NCBI GenBank assembly: GCA_030610325.1
Contig: JAUWRZ010000067.1
Coordinates: 1 to 8,542 of the forward strand
Reading direction: 5' to 3'
Origin: Sulfurimonadaceae bacterium
GTDB taxonomy: Bacteria; Campylobacterota; Campylobacteria; Campylobacterales; Sulfurimonadaceae
DNA: 8,542 nucleotides
Shown: positions 1 to 5,467 of the stretch, in pieces
Position numbering within the stretch: position 1 is the first letter of the stretch
Layout: each line of letters starts with the position of its first letter
Translations under genes and position numbers: made by a program
The notes under the pieces: generated by a model
Told to the model about the DNA's origin: nothing
Database searches by the model: none
Seen by the model: only the letters and a program-made list of their open reading frames with translations

Positions 1-350
1 CACAGATAACTTTTGACGAGTACATCACCATAGCGTTGACGAACTATCGTGACACCTTTAAAGACTCAGGAGAGCAGCAGTGGTTTGATGATCTCAATGC
101 CGGGCTTGATCGTATTCGAAAACGTCTTGGCAGTGAACGTCATCAGAATATAAAGGGTCTGCTTGGGGATGCTTATGAAGAGCAGCTAAACAGTGGTGAT
201 ACCCAAGCCCATAAAGCATGGGTGTCAGCACTTTTGCATGAGTATTATGACCCGATGTATGATTACCAGATCAAAAAGAGTCCGATCCCTATCCTCTTTC
301 GCGGTAATGCGCAGGAGGTCCTTGCCTTTATCCGCTCCCGTGAGTCTTAA
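1..350 (+). CDS. mnmH: tRNA 2-selenouridine synthase MnmH/SelU, C-terminal part (5' truncated by window edge)
   Basis: MnmH (SelU, YbbB) replaces the sulfur of 2-thiouridine at wobble position 34 of Lys, Glu and Gln tRNAs with selenium, using selenophosphate and passing through a geranylated intermediate. Only the last 115 residues are present. The frame is open from base 3 with no stop before it, so the gene begins outside the window; the TTG at 36 is an internal codon, not a start. The match to the E. coli protein C-terminus is clear: RIRKRLG (about residues 37-43), LLHEYYDPMYDYQ (about 77-89), then a short LFRG segment and an EVLAFI-type end. The rhodanese-like domain and the P-loop lie upstream and cannot be checked. 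The gene ends TAA at 348-350. It implies that the organism may make selenophosphate (SelD), which is inference. No convincing terminator follows it. Confidence 0.92.
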   Translation, partial: QITFDEYITIALTNYRDTFKDSGEQQWFDDLNAGLDRIRKRLGSERHQNIKGLLGDAYEEQLNSGDTQAHKAWVSALLHEYYDPMYDYQIKKSPIPILFRGNAQEVLAFIRSRES

Positions 351-432
351 GAGCATCTTCTAAGTATGCATATTACATAATATCAATATTAGAGCCAAGA
401 GAAAAAGTCGAGACCGACCACCTCTCTTGCGC

Positions 433-438
433 TATAAT
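433..438 (+). promoter_or_regulatory. -10 box of the small membrane protein gene
   Basis: A perfect TATAAT lies 29 bases before the GTG start at 468, which predicts a leader of roughly 20-25 bases. No TTGACA-like -35 is visible 16-18 bases upstream; that region reads GAGACC. The DNA further upstream (365-395) is AT-rich. The same geometry is seen before the lipoprotein gene at 5214. Confidence 0.55.
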
Positions 439-467
439 GCTCCTCAACTAATCACAAAGGTACGCCA

Positions 468-779
468 GTGGACCCAATGACTTTAATGATCGCTGTGATA
501 ATCCTTATCATCCTATCGACCGGTGGGTTTATCTATTACCAGGAAAAGAAAGAGAGCCCCTCTGGCACAGGAAAGTCTGCCGCTTTGAAAAAAGAGGAGA
601 TCATCAATGGATATAAGGCAGAGATGGAAGCACTGCTGATAGAGCATCAAGATGATGGTATGCGGTGTCTTAGCGAGAAGAGAAGGACACTGCACCGTAT
701 CAATAGAGAGCTTGCCACCAATATCTTCTTTGATCGCGATGAAGTGAAGAGCGTGTTAACGACATTAGCCAACTATTAG
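468..779 (+). CDS. Hypothetical small single-pass membrane protein
   Basis: I do not recognise this 103-residue protein. It starts with a short N-terminus and one hydrophobic helix (about residues 5-24, rich in I, L and V, ending GFIYYQ). A Lys/Ser/Gly-rich linker follows, then a charged, probably helical cytoplasmic part (about 40-103) with many E, K and R residues. The positive charges just after the helix suggest N-out/C-in topology. GTG at 468 is chosen because AAAGG (456-460) sits 7 bases before it; the ATG at 477 would be 16 bases from that site. A TATAAT box at 433-438 gives it its own promoter. The next gene follows 92 bases later on the same strand, so read-through into it is possible and the two may be functionally linked, but nothing in the sequence proves that. 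The coding call rests on the clean start signals and a plausible membrane protein. Confidence 0.7.
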   Translation: MDPMTLMIAVIILIILSTGGFIYYQEKKESPSGTGKSAALKKEEIINGYKAEMEALLIEHQDDGMRCLSEKRRTLHRINRELATNIFFDRDEVKSVLTTLANY

Positions 780-871
780 AGGTGTCCTGAAGTCTTTAAC
801 AGTTTCTTTAAGTCTATGTGAATAAAGATCATGCTATTTTTGCTAATATCAATAAGGTACGAAGGATAGTG

Positions 872-1831
872 ATGGATTTACTTGACGCAATATCAAGTGG
901 ACGAAAGAACAAAAAAGCTAAAGACCTTGTCGCATCAGCTGAGAAGATGATAGATGATGTCGATAGTGAGATAGCAGAGACAGACAGTAAGTTCGAGAGT
1001 GATATCAACAACTATACTGCGCTAAGGGATGATGTCACAGCAGATGTCATAAAGACATTCGATGATACCTATATTCAGATCCAAAACGTCGACTTTAAAG
1101 GCTCCATCGTCACTTACACTGATGACACTATGGAAAACATCGGTGACGAGTTCTGTAACTGTAAGCACGAGATCGAACCTCTTGAGATCAAAAAAGTAAA
1201 GAGCGGTCTCTTCGGCGCCGGGACCGGTGCGATCGTCGTAGGCGCAGCAGCACTTGCTGCAGCACTCTCTGTCGCAGTGATGCAGATGGGTATTGAGGTA
1301 GATACCAAGACGATCCCTGCTCCGGAACAGATCAATTCCGTACTGGAGTGGTTTGGCCGTGGAGATATGACCATCGGTGCCTCTGCACTCGGTGGCGGTG
1401 TGGCCATCATCACACTGATAACAGGTTATCTGCTCTTAAACTCCCGGTCTAAAAAGAACCTTCTTCGCGCAGAGGTGGACTTCACTGAGGCTACCGCTGC
1501 ACATCTGGATAAAAGCACACAAAACCGTAAGACGATGAGTATGACTGAGTATATTGAGACAATGGAGAAAAATCTGAAGACACTGCAGGTCTATCTAAAT
1601 GAGTTCAATGCTGTCTTACAGCGGATCGTTCACATAGAAGGGACAGACTACGCTGCGTACTCCATCACCTCACAAAGAGATGTCCATACCGCACTCTCTA
1701 TCTATAAACGTGTCAAGGGCCTGATCTGTACTAAAGTCGTGGCACCAGAAGGCGCCGTCACCAGTAAAAGTAAATATGAGATGGAAAAAGGCACAGAGTT
1801 CATCAAAGAACTGGCCAAAAAATGGCGCTGA
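872..1831 (+). CDS. Unrecognised membrane protein with a glycine-rich two-helix core between charged helical arms
   Basis: This 319-residue protein has no function I can name. Residues 1-110 are charged and helix-prone with a short CNC motif (95-97). Residues about 112-138 form a Gly/Ala-rich hydrophobic helix. A linker carries LEWFGRG (158-164). Residues about 166-190 form a second Gly-rich helix, and 191-319 are again charged and probably coiled coil, ending KKWR. There is no signal peptide, so both arms probably face the cytoplasm around a membrane hairpin. The layout and the WFG-plus-glycine stretch before helix 2 remind me of a widespread uncharacterised bacterial family (coil, Gly-rich segment, WFGGG, second Gly-rich segment, coil); that is memory, not a search. 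ATG 872 is chosen because AAGGA (862-866) lies 5 bases upstream. GTG 818, 54 bases earlier in frame, has no ribosome binding site. A weak extended -10 (TGC then TAATAT, 841-849) could serve this gene, or it may be read from the promoter at 433. Confidence 0.85.
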   Translation: MDLLDAISSGRKNKKAKDLVASAEKMIDDVDSEIAETDSKFESDINNYTALRDDVTADVIKTFDDTYIQIQNVDFKGSIVTYTDDTMENIGDEFCNCKHEIEPLEIKKVKSGLFGAGTGAIVVGAAALAAALSVAVMQMGIEVDTKTIPAPEQINSVLEWFGRGDMTIGASALGGGVAIITLITGYLLLNSRSKKNLLRAEVDFTEATAAHLDKSTQNRKTMSMTEYIETMEKNLKTLQVYLNEFNAVLQRIVHIEGTDYAAYSITSQRDVHTALSIYKRVKGLICTKVVAPEGAVTSKSKYEMEKGTEFIKELAKKWR

Positions 1832-1838
1832 CAAAGTA

Positions 1839-1869
1839 AGAGCCTCTTTGGCTCTCTCATAAGAGAGCC
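1839..1869. terminator. Overlapping hairpins between convergent genes, likely shared terminator
   Basis: A perfect 8-bp stem, GGCTCTCT (1850-1857) with AGAGAGCC (1862-1869) and a 4-base loop, lies between the converging stop codons. A second, competing stem uses the same middle arm: AGAGCC (1839-1844) pairs with GGCTCT (1850-1855) around a TCTTT loop. Neither strand has a long T-run after the stem (TATATCTTATT on +, AAAGAGG on -), so intrinsic termination may be modest. The position, 8 bases after the stop at 1831 and just before the yaeQ stop at 1877, supports a bidirectional 3'-end element. Confidence 0.5.
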
Positions 1870-1876
1870 GTATATC

Positions 1877-2425
1877 TTATTGAGGGCTCTTCCCCAACGA
1901 CCAGACCTCTCGTGTCACACTCAGACTACGCTCCTCATCGATCAGCATCAACTCCCCATCTTGCATATTGGCCTGTAGCTGGACTGATCGCTGCGACGCT
2001 ATATCCAGATCACCTTCGATGTTCAGATGGATGACCTGTAAGTTTTTAAAACGACGTAGCTTTGCTTCGTTCTGTTTCCACCAGGATGAGGCGGCTTTAT
2101 GATCGTAAGTATAGATCATCACTTCCTCAGCACGACCACAGGCCTTTCGAATACGTTTCTCATCAGGCTGACCTAAGTCTATCCATCGTTGGATATCACC
2201 ACCAAAGTCTTTCTGCCACAGCTCCGGTTCATCCTCATCACTCAAGCCTTTGGTAAAAGTCAGCCGTTCATCTGCATGAAGTATGAACGCTATGATCCGT
2301 ACCATCATGCGAAGTGTTGTCTCAGAGGGGTGTTTGGCGATGGTAAGGTCAAAGTCATCGTAGTAGTTACGATCCATATCAGCTATGTTGAGTGATACTT
2401 TATAGATGGTAGCGCTTAGGGCCAT
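1877..2425 (-). CDS. yaeQ: YaeQ family protein
   Basis: This 182-residue protein matches E. coli YaeQ along its length and has the usual family size. Conserved blocks are MALxATIYK at the N-terminus, ADMDRN (15-20), HPSET (32-36), HADERLxFTKGL (50-61), DEPELW (65-70), WIDLGQPDEKRIRKAC (81-96), YTYD (105-108), WW (115-116) and VQLQANMQDG near the end. Structures of the family show a PD-(D/E)XK nuclease-like fold, but no activity is established; older reports linked YaeQ to suppression of RfaH defects. The ATG at 2423-2425 is preceded by AAGGA 7 bases upstream on the minus strand, which fixes the start. It converges with the 872-1831 gene and lies downstream of, and in line with, the cold shock gene, but a hairpin at 2543-2561 and a separate -10 box suggest independent transcription. 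It should be a cytoplasmic soluble protein. Confidence 0.93.
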   Translation of the reverse strand: MALSATIYKVSLNIADMDRNYYDDFDLTIAKHPSETTLRMMVRIIAFILHADERLTFTKGLSDEDEPELWQKDFGGDIQRWIDLGQPDEKRIRKACGRAEEVMIYTYDHKAASSWWKQNEAKLRRFKNLQVIHLNIEGDLDIASQRSVQLQANMQDGELMLIDEERSLSVTREVWSLGKSPQ

Positions 2426-2461
2426 GAGTATATCCTTACAGGAGAGTAGTGTCTGTAAAGC

Positions 2462-2470
2462 ATTATTGCA
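2462..2470 (-). promoter_or_regulatory. Extended -10 candidate for yaeQ
   Basis: Read on the minus strand this is TGCAATAAT, a TGn extension followed by a 5-of-6 match to TATAAT. It lies 36 bases upstream of the yaeQ ATG, the same spacing as the -10 boxes at 433 and 5181. No clear -35 is visible. Confidence 0.4.
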
Positions 2471-2542
2471 AAGTAGTCTTAGATCGTTTGTGTCAGGTCT
2501 TAAGTAGGAGGGAATATAGAAGTCGAAAAAGTATTAAGGGGG

Positions 2543-2561
2543 TACAGGCACGAGGCCTGTA
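2543..2561 (-). terminator. Hairpin after the cold shock gene
   Basis: A perfect 7-bp stem, TACAGGC (2543-2549) with GCCTGTA (2555-2561) and a 5-base loop, lies 8 bases after the csp stop. On the minus strand it is followed by a C-run and, after about 10 bases, a T5 run rather than an immediate U-tract, so it may act as an mRNA 3'-end stabiliser as well as a weak terminator. Confidence 0.45.
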
Positions 2562-2569
2562 AGTACTGA

Positions 2570-2788
2570 CTAAAGTGGTGTTACGTTCTCAGCTTGTGGG
2601 CCTTTTTGACCTTCACCGAGCTCATAAGTGACTTTCTGGTCTTCTGCTAGAGAGACACGACCGTGACCTGTACTATTTACTTGACGAAAGTGTACGAATA
2701 CATCGCTGCCGCCATTGTCTTGCTGGATAAATCCATAACCTTTTTCATCATTGAACCATTTTACAGTTCCGTTTTGTAGTTCTGCCAT
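2570..2788 (-). CDS. CspA-family cold shock protein
   Basis: This is a 72-residue single cold-shock domain (OB fold) that binds single-stranded RNA and DNA and acts as an RNA chaperone in the cytoplasm. The hallmarks are all present: GTVKWFN (7-13), RNP1 KGYGFI (16-21), RNP2 VFVHF (30-34), then a [19 protein letters not shown] end. The length is normal for the family. ATG 2786-2788 is chosen because AGAGG lies 8 bases upstream and the protein then begins MAELQNG, as family members do; an upstream in-frame extension to 2836 would add 16 residues that do not look like a cold shock protein. The gene has a candidate leader of about 125 bases with hairpins (2789-2913), an arrangement typical of cold-induced csp mRNAs. 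I give no gene letter, because paralogues cannot be told apart here. Confidence 0.96.
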   Translation of the reverse strand: MAELQNGTVKWFNDEKGYGFIQQDNGGSDVFVHFRQVNSTGHGRVSLAEDQKVTYELGEGQKGPQAENVTPL

Positions 2789-2913
2789 TGTAATACCTCT
2801 TAGGGGGAAATGCACTTTTATAAAAAGTGGAATCAAAATCGGGGAGTCTTTCAGTCTGGCAGAGTATACTCGTCACACACTAAAAGATGAACTCGAACCT
2901 CATCTTTCTCATC
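2789..2913 (-). promoter_or_regulatory. Structured 5' leader of the cold shock mRNA
   Basis: If transcription starts about 7 bases past the TATAAT at 2920-2925, the csp mRNA has a leader of about 125 bases. It contains a perfect 8-bp stem near the 5' end (AAAGATGA, 9-base loop, TCATCTTT; 2883-2907), a 10-base palindrome GAGTATACTC (2862-2871) and a 7-bp stem with a 3-base loop (CACTTTT / AAAAGTG; 2813-2829). A run of C (on the mRNA) immediately before the ribosome binding site AGAGG could pair with it. Long folded leaders control cspA expression in E. coli; that this one does so is inference. An internal TATACT at 2863-2868 is an alternative -10 giving a leader of about 68 bases. Confidence 0.45.
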
Positions 2914-2919
2914 GGCGTT

Positions 2920-2925
2920 ATTATA
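2920..2925 (-). promoter_or_regulatory. -10 box of the cold shock gene, with upstream dyad
   Basis: The minus strand reads TATAAT exactly here, preceded by AT-rich DNA. Directly upstream, and sharing one base with it, is an inverted repeat ATCTGTT-N13-AACAGAT (2925-2951 on +) covering the spacer and -35 region, which could be an operator. No canonical -35 is visible. Confidence 0.45.
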
Positions 2926-2951
2926 TCTGTTTTTTTAAGAAAATAACAGAT

Positions 2952-3079
2952 TTATCCATATATCACATCAAAAAGACTCTTTTATGCTGAAGACATTCCC
3001 ATCACTCCCGTGGAAGACAGCTCCTCTTTAGCGACTTATACCAACTTTCCGAACCTCAATGTGATCCTTTAGGGTTATT
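2952..3079. other. Intergenic stretch with no feature seen
   Basis: This is the central part of the 408-base gap between the divergent csp and diguanylate cyclase genes. I find no credible reading frame with a ribosome binding site, no RNA gene and no strong hairpin. A 15-codon frame from ATG 2984 has no support. Confidence 0.5.
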
Positions 3080-3106
3080 TAATATTTACTATTGTTTTAA
3101 ATATTA
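3080..3106. promoter_or_regulatory. AT-rich 9-bp inverted repeat, candidate operator of the diguanylate cyclase gene
   Basis: TAATATTTA (3080-3088) is repeated inverted and without mismatch as TAAATATTA (3098-3106), with a 9-base spacer. Half-site centres are 18 bases apart. The element covers the expected -35 region just before the -10 candidate at 3110-3115, which is where a repressor or a class II activator would bind. Confidence 0.4.
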
Positions 3107-3109
3107 TGT

Positions 3110-3115
3110 TAGAAT
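3110..3115 (+). promoter_or_regulatory. -10 box candidate for the diguanylate cyclase gene
   Basis: TAGAAT matches TATAAT at 5 of 6 bases. TATTAT at 3102-3107, also 5 of 6, is an alternative. Either gives a leader of about 75-85 bases, in which CTTAG (3150-3154) and CTAAG (3165-3169), flanked by ACGT on both sides, can form a weak hairpin just before the ribosome binding site. Confidence 0.4.
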
Positions 3116-3196
3116 AGTGATGATCATAAAATTACTAGAAAAAACGTCACTTAGTCTATCTACTCTAAGCAGTACGTAAAAGGATGATGATTCAGT

Positions 3197-5101
3197 ATGA
3201 GAGCATATAAGGGACTACTCTTTCCAATCACTATCATCATGATGGAGCTGCTATTGATCACTATGTTGATCACGGCGATGACAAAAGCTCAAGACCATCA
3301 CTATGAGACAAAGCTTTCTGAACTTCGTAGAGAGGTCGACAGTACCTTACATATTCAAAAAGATAGAAGTAAGATCTTCTACACCTTCTTGGTATCTGAC
3401 CCCGTTTTGATGAGACTTCTCTCTGAATCCGTTGATGCAGACTTCACTCAGCAGCGACTCAACAGAGAGCTCATCCATAAGCAGGTCACAGACCTCTATA
3501 AGCAGATGCGTGTCTACACGGTCAGACAGTTTCACTTTCATACCATACACGCAGAAAGCTTTCTGCGCATACATAAACCAAAAAAATACGGTGATTCGCT
3601 GATCGGCGTACGCCACTCTATAGAGCAGGTCAATAAGACCAAAAAGGCTATCCATGGCTTTGAAGAGGGGCGGATCTATAACGGTTTTCGGAATGTCTAC
3701 CCACTCTCTTACGAAGGCAGGCATATCGGGAGTGTCGAGATCAGCTTTGCTTTTGAGGCAATACAGAGCCAGCTTGAGAGCATCTTTACCTCCAACTACC
3801 GATTTATAGTGTCTAAAGCCGTTGTGGATGAGAAAGTCTTTGATGATATGCGTACTGATCACTACATCTCAAGTACACTCTCGGATGATTTCTATTTTGA
3901 ACGAAAGCTGCAGGCCAGGACACGCAAACACGACGGTAAGATGGCTCCTGTCATCGCTAAGATCAACGGCGATCTAAAAGGTATCATCAAGACCGAACTA
4001 CAGCAGTATCGACCTTTTTACAAGATCATCTCTATTGATGCCAATGACTATCTGGTCCGATATATTCCGGTCCATAACATCCAGGGAGGCAATGTCGCCT
4101 ATATAGTCTCCTATACCGAAGATGACTCTCCTGTAGCTATGTTCGACTACATCAGCTATTTTATATTGATCAATCTCTTTTTACTTGTGATCTTCGTCCT
4201 TGCCAAATATCTGAAAAATAATCGTGAATACGAGTTTATTCAGGAGATACTGGATACACAAGACCATATCGTCGTTGTCACCGATGGTAATGAGGTCAAG
4301 ATGACGAACCAGATGTTTTTAGATTTTTTTGATGTAGAGAGTAGAGGGCAGTTTTTAAAGACAGCACGCTGTATTTGCGATAAGTTCCTGCCCAATGATG
4401 CTTTTTTCCACCTTGGTAAGATAGCGCAGAGAGAGACCTGGGTCAAAGAGCTCTCCAAGATGGATGAGACAAGACGAATAGTCGCCATGATGGACCAACG
4501 TTCTCATCAGATAAGAGTCTTTAGTGTCTTTATCCGTCCACTCACAAGTATCGACTATGATGTACTCACCTTCTCCGACATCACCCAGATCAGTGAGGAG
4601 TCACGACTTAACGCTCATAGAGCTATGCATGATGAGTTGACGGGGATCAGCAACCGGGCCAGTCTGAACACGATCATAAAAGCGGAGATAGAGGACTTGA
4701 GAAAACGGGAGAAGTCCTCCGGTATCTTGATGTTTGACATCGATCACTTTAAGCATATCAACGACACGTATGGCCATCTAGCTGGCGATTATGTACTCAT
4801 CACCCTTACCAAAGAGGTCTCAAAGCTCTTAAGACGCAGTAATGACAGCTTTGGACGGTGGGGTGGTGAGGAGTTTATGATCATACTGCCAGATACCTAT
4901 TCTGAAAAGATGCAGCTCATAGCAGAGAAGATACGCATCAGGATAGAGGGCATCCAGTTTAGCGATATGGGAAAAGTCACCTGTAGCTTCGGAGCGACAC
5001 TCATACAAGACGATGATACGATGGAGACGCTTACCAGACGTCTCGATGGACTCTTGTATCAGGCAAAGTCATCAGGGCGTAATACTACTGTCACCGGATA
5101 G
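3197..5101 (+). CDS. Membrane diguanylate cyclase: double-Cache sensor, PAS-like domain, GGDEF
   Basis: This 634-residue inner-membrane protein should make c-di-GMP from two GTP in response to an extracytoplasmic signal. Order of parts: helix 1 (about residues 7-28); periplasmic sensor (about 30-315) with the FHFHTIHAESFLRIHKP, YGDSL, VNKTKKAIHGFEEGR and GSVEISF blocks typical of dCache_3-type domains; helix 2 (about 317-338); PAS-like domain (about 345-465, start ILDTQDHIVVVTD); GGDEF domain (about 470-630). The GGDEF domain looks active: metal-site D514 in FDIDHFKHIND, N522 and D531 for guanine, GGEEF at 556-560. An RSND (547-550) exactly five residues before GGEEF is a product-inhibition I-site. 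ATG 3197 is the first start after an in-frame stop (3188-3190); AAAAGGA lies 13 bases upstream, a rather long spacing. It is divergent from csp. No c-di-GMP effector or phosphodiesterase lies in the window. The ligand is unknown. Confidence 0.95.
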   Translation: MRAYKGLLFPITIIMMELLLITMLITAMTKAQDHHYETKLSELRREVDSTLHIQKDRSKIFYTFLVSDPVLMRLLSESVDADFTQQRLNRELIHKQVTDLYKQMRVYTVRQFHFHTIHAESFLRIHKPKKYGDSLIGVRHSIEQVNKTKKAIHGFEEGRIYNGFRNVYPLSYEGRHIGSVEISFAFEAIQSQLESIFTSNYRFIVSKAVVDEKVFDDMRTDHYISSTLSDDFYFERKLQARTRKHDGKMAPVIAKINGDLKGIIKTELQQYRPFYKIISIDANDYLVRYIPVHNIQGGNVAYIVSYTEDDSPVAMFDYISYFILINLFLLVIFVLAKYLKNNREYEFIQEILDTQDHIVVVTDGNEVKMTNQMFLDFFDVESRGQFLKTARCICDKFLPNDAFFHLGKIAQRETWVKELSKMDETRRIVAMMDQRSHQIRVFSVFIRPLTSIDYDVLTFSDITQISEESRLNAHRAMHDELTGISNRASLNTIIKAEIEDLRKREKSSGILMFDIDHFKHINDTYGHLAGDYVLITLTKEVSKLLRRSNDSFGRWGGEEFMIILPDTYSEKMQLIAEKIRIRIEGIQFSDMGKVTCSFGATLIQDDDTMETLTRRLDGLLYQAKSSGRNTTVTG

Positions 5102-5180
5102 TGCCCCGTGGTCGATTAAGGTCAGCAACTGTTTTTTTTCTAACCCCTACATACCATGACTCTATTAAATAACTTTTTCT

Positions 5181-5186
5181 TATAAT
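5181..5186 (+). promoter_or_regulatory. -10 box of the lipoprotein gene
   Basis: A perfect TATAAT lies 27 bases before the ATG at 5214, after an AT-rich stretch (5161-5180). No good -35 is present at normal spacing; ATGACT at 5156-5161 would be 19 bases away. The predicted leader is about 20 bases, containing GGAG (5205-5208). Confidence 0.55.
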
Positions 5187-5213
5187 TGTTCATATCTCAA
5201 GATCGGAGTCATC

Positions 5214-5384
5214 ATGAAAAAGCTATTGTTCATCTTTATACTCTCTATAGGGGTGTTAGGGTTTATGGGTTGTGCCGACAGATCGACCAATACTGAAAAT
5301 GTGAAATCAGCTAAATGTGGTGCCGGTGGTGATGGCAAGTGCGGTGCTCAAAAGAAAAGTACCAAAAAGTGTGGTGGATACTAA
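5214..5384 (+). CDS. Small lipoprotein with three KCG motifs
   Basis: This is a 56-residue protein. MKK and a hydrophobic stretch (4-18) lead to FMGC, a lipobox-like site with the lipidated cysteine at C20, so the mature protein of 37 residues should be membrane-anchored in the envelope. The mature part is low-complexity, rich in Lys, Gly and Ser, with three further cysteines each in a KCG motif: AKCGAG (33-38), GKCGAQ (41-46) and KKCGGY (51-56, the end). Evenly placed KCG motifs recall HvfA/bufferin-type peptides with EGKCG repeats, whose cysteines are modified by MNIO (DUF692) enzymes to bind copper; here that is only resemblance, since no such enzyme lies nearby and those peptides normally have a cleaved signal peptide rather than a lipobox. 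The start is fixed by GGAG 5 bases upstream and by the signal sequence. Its own promoter is at 5181. It converges with the next gene 83 bases away, and no clear terminator lies between them. Confidence 0.85.
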   Translation: MKKLLFIFILSIGVLGFMGCADRSTNTENVKSAKCGAGGDGKCGAQKKSTKKCGGY

Positions 5385-5467
5385 GCCATCACAGGCAGAC
5401 AGAGCGACTCTGACTCATCTATGTCCACATACGATGAAGGCCATGATGCCTGCTCAGCATAAGACTA

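Noticed and set aside
818..871. GTG at 818 as start of the two-helix membrane protein, adding 18 residues
   Set aside because: No ribosome binding site precedes it, whereas ATG 872 has AAGGA at a 5-base spacing. The extension does not add recognisable sequence.
2789..2836. N-terminal extension of the cold shock protein by 16 residues
   Set aside because: The extension is unlike the family and the ATG at 2788 has a good ribosome binding site directly upstream; the stretch is better read as leader RNA.
2862..2877. E. coli-type cold box in the csp leader
   Set aside because: The leader RNA contains TGACGAGTATA, which shares only its TGACG start with the cold box as I remember it; too short a match to claim.
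3347..3862. 171-codon open frame antisense to the diguanylate cyclase gene
   Set aside because: It lies wholly opposite the conserved sensor domain, has no ribosome binding site I can see and no recognisable protein sequence; it is a shadow of codon use.
5102..5145. Terminator after the diguanylate cyclase gene because of the T8 run at 5132-5139
   Set aside because: The only stem directly before the T-run is CAG/CTG with a 3-base loop, too weak to call an intrinsic terminator.
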